From Oscillospiraceae bacterium (GTDB taxonomy: Bacteria > Bacillota > Clostridia > Oscillospirales > Ruminococcaceae), in contig JAFXHL010000068.1 of the NCBI GenBank assembly GCA_017536405.1, positions 1 to 47,083 on the forward strand: a DNA stretch of 47,083 bases, read 5' to 3'. The translations under genes were made by a program, and so were the position numbers. The notes beneath the pieces are model-generated. The model was not told the origin of the DNA, ran no database searches, and saw nothing but the letters and a program-made list of their open reading frames with translations. Below, in pieces: positions 26,550 through 34,004 of this stretch (the stretch's first letter is position 1; the number at the start of each line of letters is the position of its first letter).

Positions 26550-28688
26550 ATGAACCAGACCTTTGATTACGGAAGTTATTCCGGATTTAAAGAAACAGTC
26601 GATACCCTTAAAGAGCGCCTTACTCTCCTTATGCAGTATTGCGACTCTTTAGGTCTCGAAAGAACTTCAAAATCCATTGCGGCAACAATCGAAAAAGTTG
26701 CACAGGAACATTTTGAAGTTGCTATTGTCGGCGAATTCAAGAGAGGTAAATCAACTCTCATCAACGCTATGCTCGGACAGGAAGTTCTCCCTGCCGATGT
26801 TCTCCCCGCAACTGCGACTCTCAACAGAGTTACATACAGCGAATCGCCATATGTTACAATCGAATACAAAAACGGCGATAAGGAAAGCGTTGACATCTCG
26901 GAACTTGCAAATTATGTTACAAAGCTTTCTTATGAATCGGAACAGAAAGCCGAAACAATCAAGGAAGCAACTGTTTATTACGACACTGATTTCTGTAAGA
27001 ACAATGTTGACATCATCGACACTCCCGGTCTTAACGATGACGAACAGATGACAAATGTTACATTATCTATTCTTCCTGAAATCGACGCTGCCGTATTTGT
27101 AATCAGTGCCAACTCTCCTTTCTCACAGTTTGAAAAGGAATTCCTTGAAAAGAAGATGCTTACAAGTGACCTTGGAAGAATCATCTTTGCGGTAAACTGT
27201 TTCGGTACTTTTGCGCGTGAAGACGAAGAAAGAATCGTTGAAACAGTCCGTAAACGTATCGCTCAGTATGTTATGGACAAGGCAAAGGCCGTTATGGGCG
27301 AAGATTCAAAGGAATTTGCGGTTTATAAGCGCAAAATCGGTCTTCCCAAGGTTATCGGCGTTTATGCCAAGAAAGCACTTGTCGCAAAGCAGACAAACGA
27401 TGCTGCCCTTCTCGAAGAAAGTAACTTCCCTGTATTCGAACATACACTCGAATCACTTCTTACAAAGGACAGAGGTTCGATTACTCTTCAGATGCTTGCA
27501 AACAAGATTATCAGTTCAGGTTCAGAAGTAGTAAACTCAACTGTTCTCCGTGAAAATGCTCTTCTTATGGAAACAGATGAGTTCCTTGAAAAATATCAGG
27601 CTGCTATCGATGAAATCGAAGATATCAGAACAAAGAAACGTGAAGAATTCGTAAGAATCAACGATGCCGCAAACAAGGCATTCACCGACTTACAGCCTAT
27701 CCTCGATGATTACTGGGTTCAGATAGAAGACACAGCTATGCAGGTTATTGATGAATTCCCGATGACATCAGAAGACCTCAAGCGTGACAGAATGAAACTT
27801 GTCAATGCAAAACTCACAGAAAAGATCCGTGAAAGCATTGAAAACAAGGCACAGCTTATCTGTGAACAGATTCAGAACGAAATCAACATTGCCCTTTCGG
27901 ACGAAGCCGAAAGACTTCAGTCATTCGAAGATGAATTCTTTGCATCAGTCAACAGAATTCAGGAAATGTTCTCTGTTCCCGAAAGATCTGCTAACAGAGT
28001 TATCGGTTCTGCAATCGGCTCTATCATCAACTTCGGTACTGCGGGTATATTCGTAGGTTTCCGTGAAGCAGGCGTCAAGGGCGCACTCCTCGGAGGTGTT
28101 ACAGGTTTCGCAGGATTCTATGCTACATTCTTTGCGGCTATCTATCTTGCAGGTGCTTTAGGAATTGCAACAGCAGGCCCTGTTACACTCTGCGTAATCG
28201 CTATTGCAGGTATCGCAGGAACATTCTCAGGAAAGTTCTCTGTTGATAAGCTTCTTGTTCAGGAAAGAATCGACAAGTATAAGGCTGACTTCAAGAATAC
28301 TGTAAGAAAGCAGTTCAAGGAAATGAAGATCAATTCTGACTTCTCTGAAACTGTTCGTCAGCAGGTATTCAACTCATTCGAAGGACTCAAATCAAAACTC
28401 GAAACAGAAACAGAAGTTATCCTCGAAGATACACAGAAGACTCTCGACAACCTCAATCAGCTCAAGGCTGAACAGAAGGAACTTTCTGACTCTGAAAGAG
28501 ACTGGCTCAGAAGCGTTGCTGAATATGTCGGCTCACTTCTTGCTGAAGCTTATAATCTCTATCAGACTATCACAAAGGTTGAAGAAGAAGTTATCGCTGA
28601 CGGCGAAACAGAACAGACAGGAGAAGCTCCTGCTGCACCCGCAGAAGAAGCTGCTGCTGTTCAGACAGAAGAAACACAGACTGTTTAA
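26550..28688 (+). CDS. Bacterial dynamin-like GTPase 1, with hydrophobic segment
   Basis: 712 residues, ATG with TAGGAGG. A GTPase domain has P-loop GEFKRGKST (61-69), a conserved threonine region (LPATATLNRV) and switch II DTPGLND (157-163). The G4 position reads VNCFG instead of NKxD. A long helical stalk follows, then a Gly/Ala-rich hydrophobic stretch (about 484-563) that could dip into or cross the membrane, then more helix and an Ala/Glu-rich acidic tail. Bacterial dynamin-like proteins bind and remodel membranes. First gene of a three-gene operon; codons look strongly biased (AAG, AAC, ATC, CTC), suggesting high expression. Confidence 0.9.
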   Translation: MNQTFDYGSYSGFKETVDTLKERLTLLMQYCDSLGLERTSKSIAATIEKVAQEHFEVAIVGEFKRGKSTLINAMLGQEVLPADVLPATATLNRVTYSESPYVTIEYKNGDKESVDISELANYVTKLSYESEQKAETIKEATVYYDTDFCKNNVDIIDTPGLNDDEQMTNVTLSILPEIDAAVFVISANSPFSQFEKEFLEKKMLTSDLGRIIFAVNCFGTFAREDEERIVETVRKRIAQYVMDKAKAVMGEDSKEFAVYKRKIGLPKVIGVYAKKALVAKQTNDAALLEESNFPVFEHTLESLLTKDRGSITLQMLANKIISSGSEVVNSTVLRENALLMETDEFLEKYQAAIDEIEDIRTKKREEFVRINDAANKAFTDLQPILDDYWVQIEDTAMQVIDEFPMTSEDLKRDRMKLVNAKLTEKIRESIENKAQLICEQIQNEINIALSDEAERLQSFEDEFFASVNRIQEMFSVPERSANRVIGSAIGSIINFGTAGIFVGFREAGVKGALLGGVTGFAGFYATFFAAIYLAGALGIATAGPVTLCVIAIAGIAGTFSGKFSVDKLLVQERIDKYKADFKNTVRKQFKEMKINSDFSETVRQQVFNSFEGLKSKLETETEVILEDTQKTLDNLNQLKAEQKELSDSERDWLRSVAEYVGSLLAEAYNLYQTITKVEEEVIADGETEQTGEAPAAPAEEAAAVQTEETQTV

Positions 28689-28726
28689 GTTTGTTCTATT
28701 AAATTTAGATTAAGGAGGCCGACTCA

Positions 28727-29707
28727 ATGAGTTCAGCTATTGAATTTGGAAATCCCTTACTTAAAATAGACACAAGCTTTCAGTCCTATCTCATTCTTCA
28801 TTCATTGACACCGAAGATAACATCAGAAAGTGTAAACTACGCTTTTCAGACCGAATGTCTTTCAAGACAGTCACTCAATAATATTTCGGGCTGGAACAAG
28901 CTTGTGAAATCAATAACCTCATCGGATATGCCATCTGTTATGAAAAGATATTTTGATGGCGCTGTTACCGTTGACGGTTGGAACAACACAAAAATCTATG
29001 ACATCGCAAAGACATGTGCTGAAAGATTAAAAGCACGTCTTCCTGCTATAATGATAAATACCAAAATCGAAAAACCCGAACTTGTTGCGGTTTTCGCGGA
29101 TGGTATTGAACCTTGTATCGTTATGACAAAAACTCTTGTGGGAATGTGCAGCGAAGAAGAGCTTGTATTCATTCTTGCATCGGGTATTTCAAAAACACAT
29201 AACAATCATTGTATCTATAATTTTGTTGCACCTTACATCGGTTTTGCGGAAGGTTCGGAAAAGCAGAAGAACTTTACCCGTATCGAAAGTATACCGAAAC
29301 AACTCAACTACATAATGAATGACTGGGCGAAATTTTCGGATATAACAAACGACCGTGCTGTTATGGTATGTCTCGATGAACCCGAAAGATTCCCACACAT
29401 TCTCAAATCCCTTATGGAAAAGAAAATCTCGTTATCTATGAATTATGATAACAGCGAAAGTTTCAAACCCGAAGAAGTTATTGCGGAATACAATAAATCG
29501 GTTAAACTTACTGCTGCAAGAGAACTTTCTATTCCCGATGAAACAACAAGGGCTGTAAGAAGAGTTTATTGTGCACTTGAATTTCTCAACTGCGAAATCT
29601 ATTACAACTGTCGCAGTGATATAAGTTCTGAAAACAGACACGTTGTAAATAAGCCGATGGTTGACCTTCGTTGTGATATCATCATTGGTGCAAAGGGGGT
29701 TGAGTAG
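28727..29707 (+). CDS. M48-like pseudopeptidase between two dynamins
   Basis: 326 residues, ATG with AAGGAGG 8 nt upstream. The middle follows the M48 (HtpX/Ste24) layout: an AFADGIEPCIVMTKTLVGMCSEE-like run, then ELVFILASGISKTHNNH (146-161), where M48 enzymes read ELxxVLAHELGHxxxxH. The zinc-binding HExxH is SGISK (152-156). The later ExxxD ligand motif is DITND (205-209) in front of RA. Thus the fold signature remains but the three zinc ligands are lost, so it is probably not a protease. No signal peptide or clear membrane helix. The downstream dynamin starts 1 nt after its stop. Assignment rests on pattern reading and needs a profile comparison. Confidence 0.65.
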   Translation: MSSAIEFGNPLLKIDTSFQSYLILHSLTPKITSESVNYAFQTECLSRQSLNNISGWNKLVKSITSSDMPSVMKRYFDGAVTVDGWNNTKIYDIAKTCAERLKARLPAIMINTKIEKPELVAVFADGIEPCIVMTKTLVGMCSEEELVFILASGISKTHNNHCIYNFVAPYIGFAEGSEKQKNFTRIESIPKQLNYIMNDWAKFSDITNDRAVMVCLDEPERFPHILKSLMEKKISLSMNYDNSESFKPEEVIAEYNKSVKLTAARELSIPDETTRAVRRVYCALEFLNCEIYYNCRSDISSENRHVVNKPMVDLRCDIIIGAKGVE

Positions 29708-29708
29708 T

Positions 29709-31484
29709 ATGGATAACGAAAAAATGACAAGCCAGTCAGAACTCAATCTCGAAAGTGCTTTAAAAAGCATAGAGTTCGTTCAGAACAGTTATCAGAGCCT
29801 TATAAACGATAAGGAACTCTGTGAAATGCTCGGAGAAGAATTCTCAGAAAGAATGAGAGAATGGGACAGAGTTATCACAAAACGACGCAACGAACCTTTT
29901 TCTCTCGTTATACTCGGAGACTTCAAGCGTGGTAAGAGTACTATAATCAACGCGATTTTAGGAAAACAGCTTGCTCCCGTTAATGCTGCTCCTGAAACTT
30001 TTACAATCAACACAATTTCATATGGTGAAAAGCCGTCTGTTACTGCTGTTCTCAAGAACGGAAAGAAAATGGAACTCGGTATGGAAGACCTTCTGCGTGA
30101 AAGACTTGAGACTATTATGCAAAGTCTCCCCTCGCCCATTGAATACATCGATGTAAGAGACGATGCCGAAATTCTCAAAGAAATCCGTATTGTTGACACT
30201 CCCGGTCTTTCGGATATCACAGACCTTGACCAGCAGGTTCAGGATTATCTCATCAATGCAGACGCTGTTATCTATGTTGCGTCAGCGCTTCTTCCCTTCT
30301 CTGAATCGGAACAGATGTTCCTTGCAACACATGTTGCTCCTCAGAAATTCGGAAAGATTTATGTTCTTGTAAATATGATCGATGCTCTCAACACAAGAGA
30401 AGACATCGACAAGATTCTTACAAGAGTAGCGCTCTGTTGTCAGCAGATTGTTCCTAACGCAGTAGTTTACGGAATAAGCGGTGTTGATGAATTCAAGAGA
30501 AAGACTGATGCTCCTCGTTCTGACCTCAAGGGATTCCAGGAATATTATGAAACAGAATTCTTCAAGTTTGAACGTTCACTCAGAAGAGATATCATCACTC
30601 AGAAGGATTATCTCAGAGTTCAGCGTGTTCTTACTATGCAGGAAATTATGCTCGAAGATACTGCTGCAAGAGTTGATATGATTGCAGAAATGTCATCTCT
30701 TGACAAACAGAAGCTTGATGCTCTTATGCTTGGGTTTCTCGAAGAAAGTACTAACCTTAATGCTGCAATTGAGGCAAACCGTCCGAAACTTTTACTCGGT
30801 ATTGCCGAAATGAAGCAGGAAGCAGAACGCTGGATGTATGAATTCTTCTCAAAACTCAGAGAAGATATAGTTGCTTGCAGAAATGAAGTTACTGCTGAAG
30901 ATGTTGAATCGCATTTCCATTCATACCTTATGGATAAAGTAGGCGAAGCATACAGAAAATGTATCGAAGCACATCAGGCAAGAACAGACGCTCTTATCGA
31001 CAGAATGAGCAGAGACCTTGCAAAGAAACTCGGTATAGGTCACCTTGCTACAACTGCCATAGGCGGTGCGGGTAGTGTAAGTGACTATATGAGAGAGGTA
31101 AACGAACAGGTTGCCAAATCCGTAAAGAATGTTACAGGAAAGAGTTCAGATGCGTTCCCTTCGGCTACAATTTCTTCATTCAAACTTATTTTAAGAACAA
31201 AGAAACGTTCAGACATTATAGATGTTACACTCGAAAAGTTCGATGAAATAAGAAACAGCACTGTAAAGGACCTTTCGGTTGCTTACAATACTCTTGAAGA
31301 AAAGGCTCTCAAGCGTTTTGACAACCTTTATGAAACACAGCTCAGTATGGGTAAGGATGCTATAAATCAGACCAAGGAAATGATGGGTAAAAACGATAAC
31401 GCCAAAATGGCTCAGGTTTTTGAAAAGACAAAAACTGTTATCGCAAACGCATCCGAAGCACTTAAGGAAGTTGCACTCGTTTAA
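29709..31484 (+). CDS. Bacterial dynamin-like GTPase 2, soluble type
   Basis: 591 residues from ATG 29709, 1 nt after the previous stop (a longer frame from 29661 lies inside that gene). P-loop GDFKRGKST (70-78), switch region APETFTINTI, switch II DTPGLSD (163-169), G4 VNMID (221-225, so NxxD kept). A long helical remainder follows with no hydrophobic segment comparable to that of its partner. It is related to but clearly different from the first dynamin, as in known two-protein dynamin pairs that assemble together. Ribosome site GGGGGTTGAG. Confidence 0.9.
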   Translation: MDNEKMTSQSELNLESALKSIEFVQNSYQSLINDKELCEMLGEEFSERMREWDRVITKRRNEPFSLVILGDFKRGKSTIINAILGKQLAPVNAAPETFTINTISYGEKPSVTAVLKNGKKMELGMEDLLRERLETIMQSLPSPIEYIDVRDDAEILKEIRIVDTPGLSDITDLDQQVQDYLINADAVIYVASALLPFSESEQMFLATHVAPQKFGKIYVLVNMIDALNTREDIDKILTRVALCCQQIVPNAVVYGISGVDEFKRKTDAPRSDLKGFQEYYETEFFKFERSLRRDIITQKDYLRVQRVLTMQEIMLEDTAARVDMIAEMSSLDKQKLDALMLGFLEESTNLNAAIEANRPKLLLGIAEMKQEAERWMYEFFSKLREDIVACRNEVTAEDVESHFHSYLMDKVGEAYRKCIEAHQARTDALIDRMSRDLAKKLGIGHLATTAIGGAGSVSDYMREVNEQVAKSVKNVTGKSSDAFPSATISSFKLILRTKKRSDIIDVTLEKFDEIRNSTVKDLSVAYNTLEEKALKRFDNLYETQLSMGKDAINQTKEMMGKNDNAKMAQVFEKTKTVIANASEALKEVALV

Positions 31485-31491
31485 ACAAAAT

Positions 31492-31524
31492 AAAAAGCAG
31501 TACAGAAAATCTGTACTGCTTTTT
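31492..31524. terminator. Bidirectional terminator after the dynamin operon
   Basis: A 15-bp perfect stem (AAAAAGCAGTACAGA and its complement) with a 3-nt loop. T run rightward and A/T run leftward, serving both the dynamin operon and the convergent NifX-like gene. Confidence 0.95.
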
Positions 31525-31537
31525 TATTGTTATAAAA

Positions 31538-31930
31538 TCAATGACAACTGTGGTTTCCGCAACTGTGTTCACCGCAGGTATGTCCTTCTCCGTGGTCGTG
31601 ATGGTCACATTTTGCATCGGGATTATAGATGAGTTTTCCCGAAACAAAATCTTCTGCCGCTTTATCAGCGTTTCCTGTTACACCGCCGTAAACGGAAATT
31701 CCTGCGCCCGCAAGTGCCATCTGCGCTCCCCCGCCTATTCCTCCACAGATAAGAGCGTTTACTCCTAAAGCTGAAAGAAGGCCTGCTAATGCGCTATGTC
31801 CGCTTCCGTTTGTATCGATAACTTCGGATGCGATGATTTTTCCATTATCTTCGGTATAGATTTTGAACTGTGATGAATGTCCGAAATGCTGGAAAACCTC
31901 TCCGTTTTCGTATGTTACTGCAATTCTCAT
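31538..31930 (-). CDS. NifX/NifB-type cofactor-binding family protein
   Basis: 130 residues from ATG 31930 with AAAGGAG. The domain matches the dinitrogenase iron-molybdenum cofactor family (MRIAVTYENGEVFQHFGHSSQFKIY; later ALICGGIGGGAQMAL and VYGGVTGNADKA). These stand-alone proteins are widespread in anaerobes without nitrogenase and are thought to bind Fe-S or metal clusters. The C-terminus adds a His/Cys-rich tail (CDHHDHGEGHTCGEHSC, then GNHSCH), a likely metal-binding extension. No nif genes are in the window. Own extended -10 promoter. Confidence 0.8.
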   Translation of the reverse strand: MRIAVTYENGEVFQHFGHSSQFKIYTEDNGKIIASEVIDTNGSGHSALAGLLSALGVNALICGGIGGGAQMALAGAGISVYGGVTGNADKAAEDFVSGKLIYNPDAKCDHHDHGEGHTCGEHSCGNHSCH

Positions 31931-31966
31931 AATAAAAATCTCCTTTTTAAAAAATCCGTTATTTAT

Positions 31967-31994
31967 ATTATACCACACTAAAATTCAAATTCAA
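31967..31994 (-). promoter_or_regulatory. Promoter of the NifX-like gene
   Basis: TTGAAT (31994-31989), 16-nt spacer ending TGTGG, TATAAT (31972-31967). The TGG before TATAAT fits an extended -10. Confidence 0.65.
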
Positions 31995-32022
31995 GAACAC
32001 TTTTTAAGAACTTTTAAAAAAA

Positions 32023-32058
32023 CAAAGGATACCCGATTTTACAATGCGGTATCCTTTG
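32023..32058 (-). terminator. Terminator of the mgtE operon
   Basis: An 11-bp perfect stem (CAAAGGATACC/GGTATCCTTTG) with a 14-nt loop, followed by seven T on the minus strand. Confidence 0.9.
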
Positions 32059-32090
32059 ATAATCTGTTAATCATTATATGATAATTAATT

Positions 32091-32312
32091 TTATGCTTTC
32101 GGAGGAACGATAAAATCTTCATCCTTAGCAACAAGAAGAAGTATTCCTGCTATGGCATTGCAGAATAAAAGCACAAGTATGCTCATTGCTGTACTGGGTC
32201 TGTTTCCGTTTGAAATATCGTTAAGTGCGATAATCCCGAATATAAGCGGAAGTATAGTCCAGAACCAGAATACCATACCAATAATAATCATAACCTGTAT
32301 TGCTGTTCTCAT
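32091..32312 (-). CDS. Small two-helix membrane protein downstream of mgtE
   Basis: 73 residues with ATG and AAAGGAG. Two hydrophobic segments (about 5-30 and 42-62) flank a short polar loop, LNDISNGNRPSTA. It starts 16 nt after the mgtE stop and shares its terminator, so it is co-transcribed with the magnesium channel. It resembles DUF4190-like small membrane proteins in layout only; a role as an accessory to MgtE is a guess. Confidence 0.75.
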   Translation of the reverse strand: MRTAIQVMIIIGMVFWFWTILPLIFGIIALNDISNGNRPSTAMSILVLLFCNAIAGILLLVAKDEDFIVPPKA

Positions 32313-32328
32313 GATGTCATTCTCCTTT

Positions 32329-33684
32329 CTAAAGATTTAAAAGTGCTGTCGCTGTTGTAAAATAAACAAGAAGCGATAATGCGTCAACCATTGTTGTGAT
32401 AAGAGGACTCGCCATAACAGCAGGGTCAAATCCTATCTTTTTAGCAAGCATAGGAAGCGATGAGCCTATTACTTTTGCCACAAGAACGGTTATCAAAAGA
32501 GTAAGGCTTATTGTAAGAGATATAGCAACTTCAACGCCCTCGAAAAGTATGAGTTTGAAGAAGTTTGCAACAGCAAGAGTAAGTCCGCAGAGAATTGCTA
32601 CTCTTGTTTCTTTCCAGATAACCCTTAAAATATCGCTGAATTCTATTTCATCAAGTGAAAGACCACGGATAATTGTTACCGAAGACTGACTTCCCGAGTT
32701 ACCGCCTGTACCCATTATCATAGGAATAAATGATGTAAGGACAAGTTGTGCTGCGAGGGCTGATTCGAATGATGAAATTATGAGTGTTGTAAAAGTCGCT
32801 GAAATCATAAGTAATAAAAGCCACGGGATACGCTTTTTCCAGATTTCGAAAACGGATGTTTTGAGATAGGGCTTATCGGTAGGAGTAATAGCTGCCATCA
32901 TTTCGATATCTTCGGTTGTTTCTTCTTCGATGACGTCAATAGCATCGTCGAATGTTACTATTCCGACAAGGCGTGTTTCCTTATCGACAACAGGAAGCGC
33001 CATAAAGTTATACTTACTGAGCGACTGGGCAACTTCTTCCTGGTCGGTATGTGTTTCAACGCAGATGACGTTTGTTTCCATAATATTTTCAACAATATCA
33101 TCGTCATCGGCAACTAAAAGGTCTTTAAGAGAAAGCATACCGATAAGAGTTCTGTTCTGGTCTGTTACATAACAGGTATAGATTGTTTCTTTGTCAACGC
33201 AGGTTCTTCTTATGCGTTTGATTGCCTCTTCAACGGTCATCTGCGGTCTTAAACTGAGATATTCCGTTGTCATAATGCTTCCTGCGCTATCCTCGGGGTA
33301 TTTGAGGATTTCGTTAATCATCTTACGCAGTTCGGGGTCGGCTTGTTTAAGGACCCTTTTTACGACATTTGCGGGCATTTCTTCTACGATATCAACGGCA
33401 TCATCGACATAGAGTTCATCGACAACGGCTTTGAGTTCGGCATCACTGAATCCTCTGATGAGATGTTCCTGCATATCCTCATCCATTTCAACGAACGCTT
33501 CTGCTGCGAGTTCTTTAGGCAGAAGTCTGAAAAGAAGAGGAAGTTTTTCCTCCTGGATTTCAGCAAAAATCAAAGCAATATCCGCAGGGTTGATTGTAGT
33601 AAGAATGTCACGCAGTGAGGCATATTTCTTTTCTTCGAGAAGTTTTTCTATTGTTACAGAAAAACCCCTGTAATTATCCCCCAT
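32329..33684 (-). CDS. mgtE: Magnesium channel/transporter MgtE
   Basis: 451 residues, full length. An N-terminal helical Mg-sensing domain (repeats such as IFAEIQEEKLPLLFRLLPKE), a tandem CBS pair (MTTEYLSLRPQMTVEEA; VVDKETRLVGIVTFDDAIDVIEEE), a plug helix and five membrane helices. The channel signature MGTGGNSGSQSS is present. MgtE lets Mg2+ in and closes when cytosolic Mg2+ is high. ATG with AAAGGAGG. It is preceded by a 236-nt leader with a small ORF and hairpins, suggesting cis control. Confidence 0.95.
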   Translation of the reverse strand: MGDNYRGFSVTIEKLLEEKKYASLRDILTTINPADIALIFAEIQEEKLPLLFRLLPKELAAEAFVEMDEDMQEHLIRGFSDAELKAVVDELYVDDAVDIVEEMPANVVKRVLKQADPELRKMINEILKYPEDSAGSIMTTEYLSLRPQMTVEEAIKRIRRTCVDKETIYTCYVTDQNRTLIGMLSLKDLLVADDDDIVENIMETNVICVETHTDQEEVAQSLSKYNFMALPVVDKETRLVGIVTFDDAIDVIEEETTEDIEMMAAITPTDKPYLKTSVFEIWKKRIPWLLLLMISATFTTLIISSFESALAAQLVLTSFIPMIMGTGGNSGSQSSVTIIRGLSLDEIEFSDILRVIWKETRVAILCGLTLAVANFFKLILFEGVEVAISLTISLTLLITVLVAKVIGSSLPMLAKKIGFDPAVMASPLITTMVDALSLLVYFTTATALLNL

Positions 33685-33707
33685 GATTCATTCCTCCTTT
33701 GCAAAGT

Positions 33708-33733
33708 AAAAGAGTTTTTATATAAACTCTTTT
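33708..33733 (-). terminator. AU-rich hairpin just before mgtE
   Basis: A 10-bp perfect stem (AAAAGAGTTT/AAACTCTTTT) with a 6-nt loop ends about 10 nt before the mgtE AAAGGAGG. It is a weak terminator at most, since the T run is part of the stem, and may instead tune ribosome access. Confidence 0.4.
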
Positions 33734-33752
33734 CTGAAAGAGAGGAAGCTAC

Positions 33753-33867
33753 GGACGCAGTCATAAAAGTTATTTAATCAGGCACACAAAACAGACGCCT
33801 GATAAATCAAACAATTACGGCATACGCCGCTACTTCGTCCCGGTTTTCCGCCGTTACCAGCGTCCAT
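33753..33867 (-). ncRNA. Structured leader domain of mgtE
   Basis: On the minus strand AUGGACGC (33867-33860) pairs with GCGUCCGU (33758-33751) to close a domain of about 115 nt. Inside it are a 7-bp hairpin AUCAGGC/GCCUGAU (33803-33777) and small GC-rich hairpins such as CGGC-GUAU-GCCG. The closing stem contains the start codon of the leader ORF. It does not resemble the M-box, the Mn yybP-ykoY or the NiCo riboswitch as I know them. Possibly a metal-responsive element (inference). Confidence 0.5.
33778..33867 (-). CDS. 29-residue leader ORF upstream of mgtE
   Basis: A perfect GGAGG lies 8 nt before ATG 33867. The ORF encodes 29 residues beginning MDAGNGGKPGRSSGV and ending with three cysteines (CRNC and a near-terminal LCA); it stops at TGA 33780-33778, inside the 3' arm of a hairpin. 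It ends 94 nt before the mgtE start. The strong ribosome site argues for translation. Its translation could open or close the leader folds. Confidence 0.55.
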   Translation of the reverse strand: MDAGNGGKPGRSSGVCRNCLIYQASVLCA

Positions 33868-33926
33868 TTCGTTCACCTCCGAAATTTTTTAGAAATGTAT
33901 CAGGTATATTTTACCCGACCTCTACT

Positions 33927-33955
33927 ATTTTATCACACCCAAAAAAACTTGTCAA
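33927..33955 (-). promoter_or_regulatory. Promoter of the mgtE operon
   Basis: Perfect TTGACA (33955-33950), 17-nt spacer ending GTGTGA, TAAAAT (33932-33927). The start is near 33920, giving a leader of about 236 nt. The 320 nt between the mgtE start and the ABC gene hold this promoter, the leader ORF, the hairpins and the ABC terminator. Confidence 0.85.
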
Positions 33956-33965
33956 CGAAAAAAAT

Positions 33966-33997
33966 GACCTTTTCGGCAAAATAATGCCGAAAAGGTC
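33966..33997 (-). terminator. Terminator of the ABC exporter operon
   Basis: A 13-bp perfect stem (GACCTTTTCGGCA/TGCCGAAAAGGTC) with a 6-nt loop, followed by a run of seven T (after one A) on the minus strand, 8 nt after the stop. Confidence 0.95.
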
Positions 33998-34004
33998 GGT
34001 TTTA

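Noticed and set aside
31538..31930. Part of a nitrogen-fixation cluster
   Set aside because: No nifH, nifD, nifK or nifB in the window; this family is common in anaerobes without nitrogenase.
33685..33930. M-box magnesium riboswitch before mgtE
   Set aside because: The conserved M-box core segments could not be found; the leader has a different layout with an ORF.
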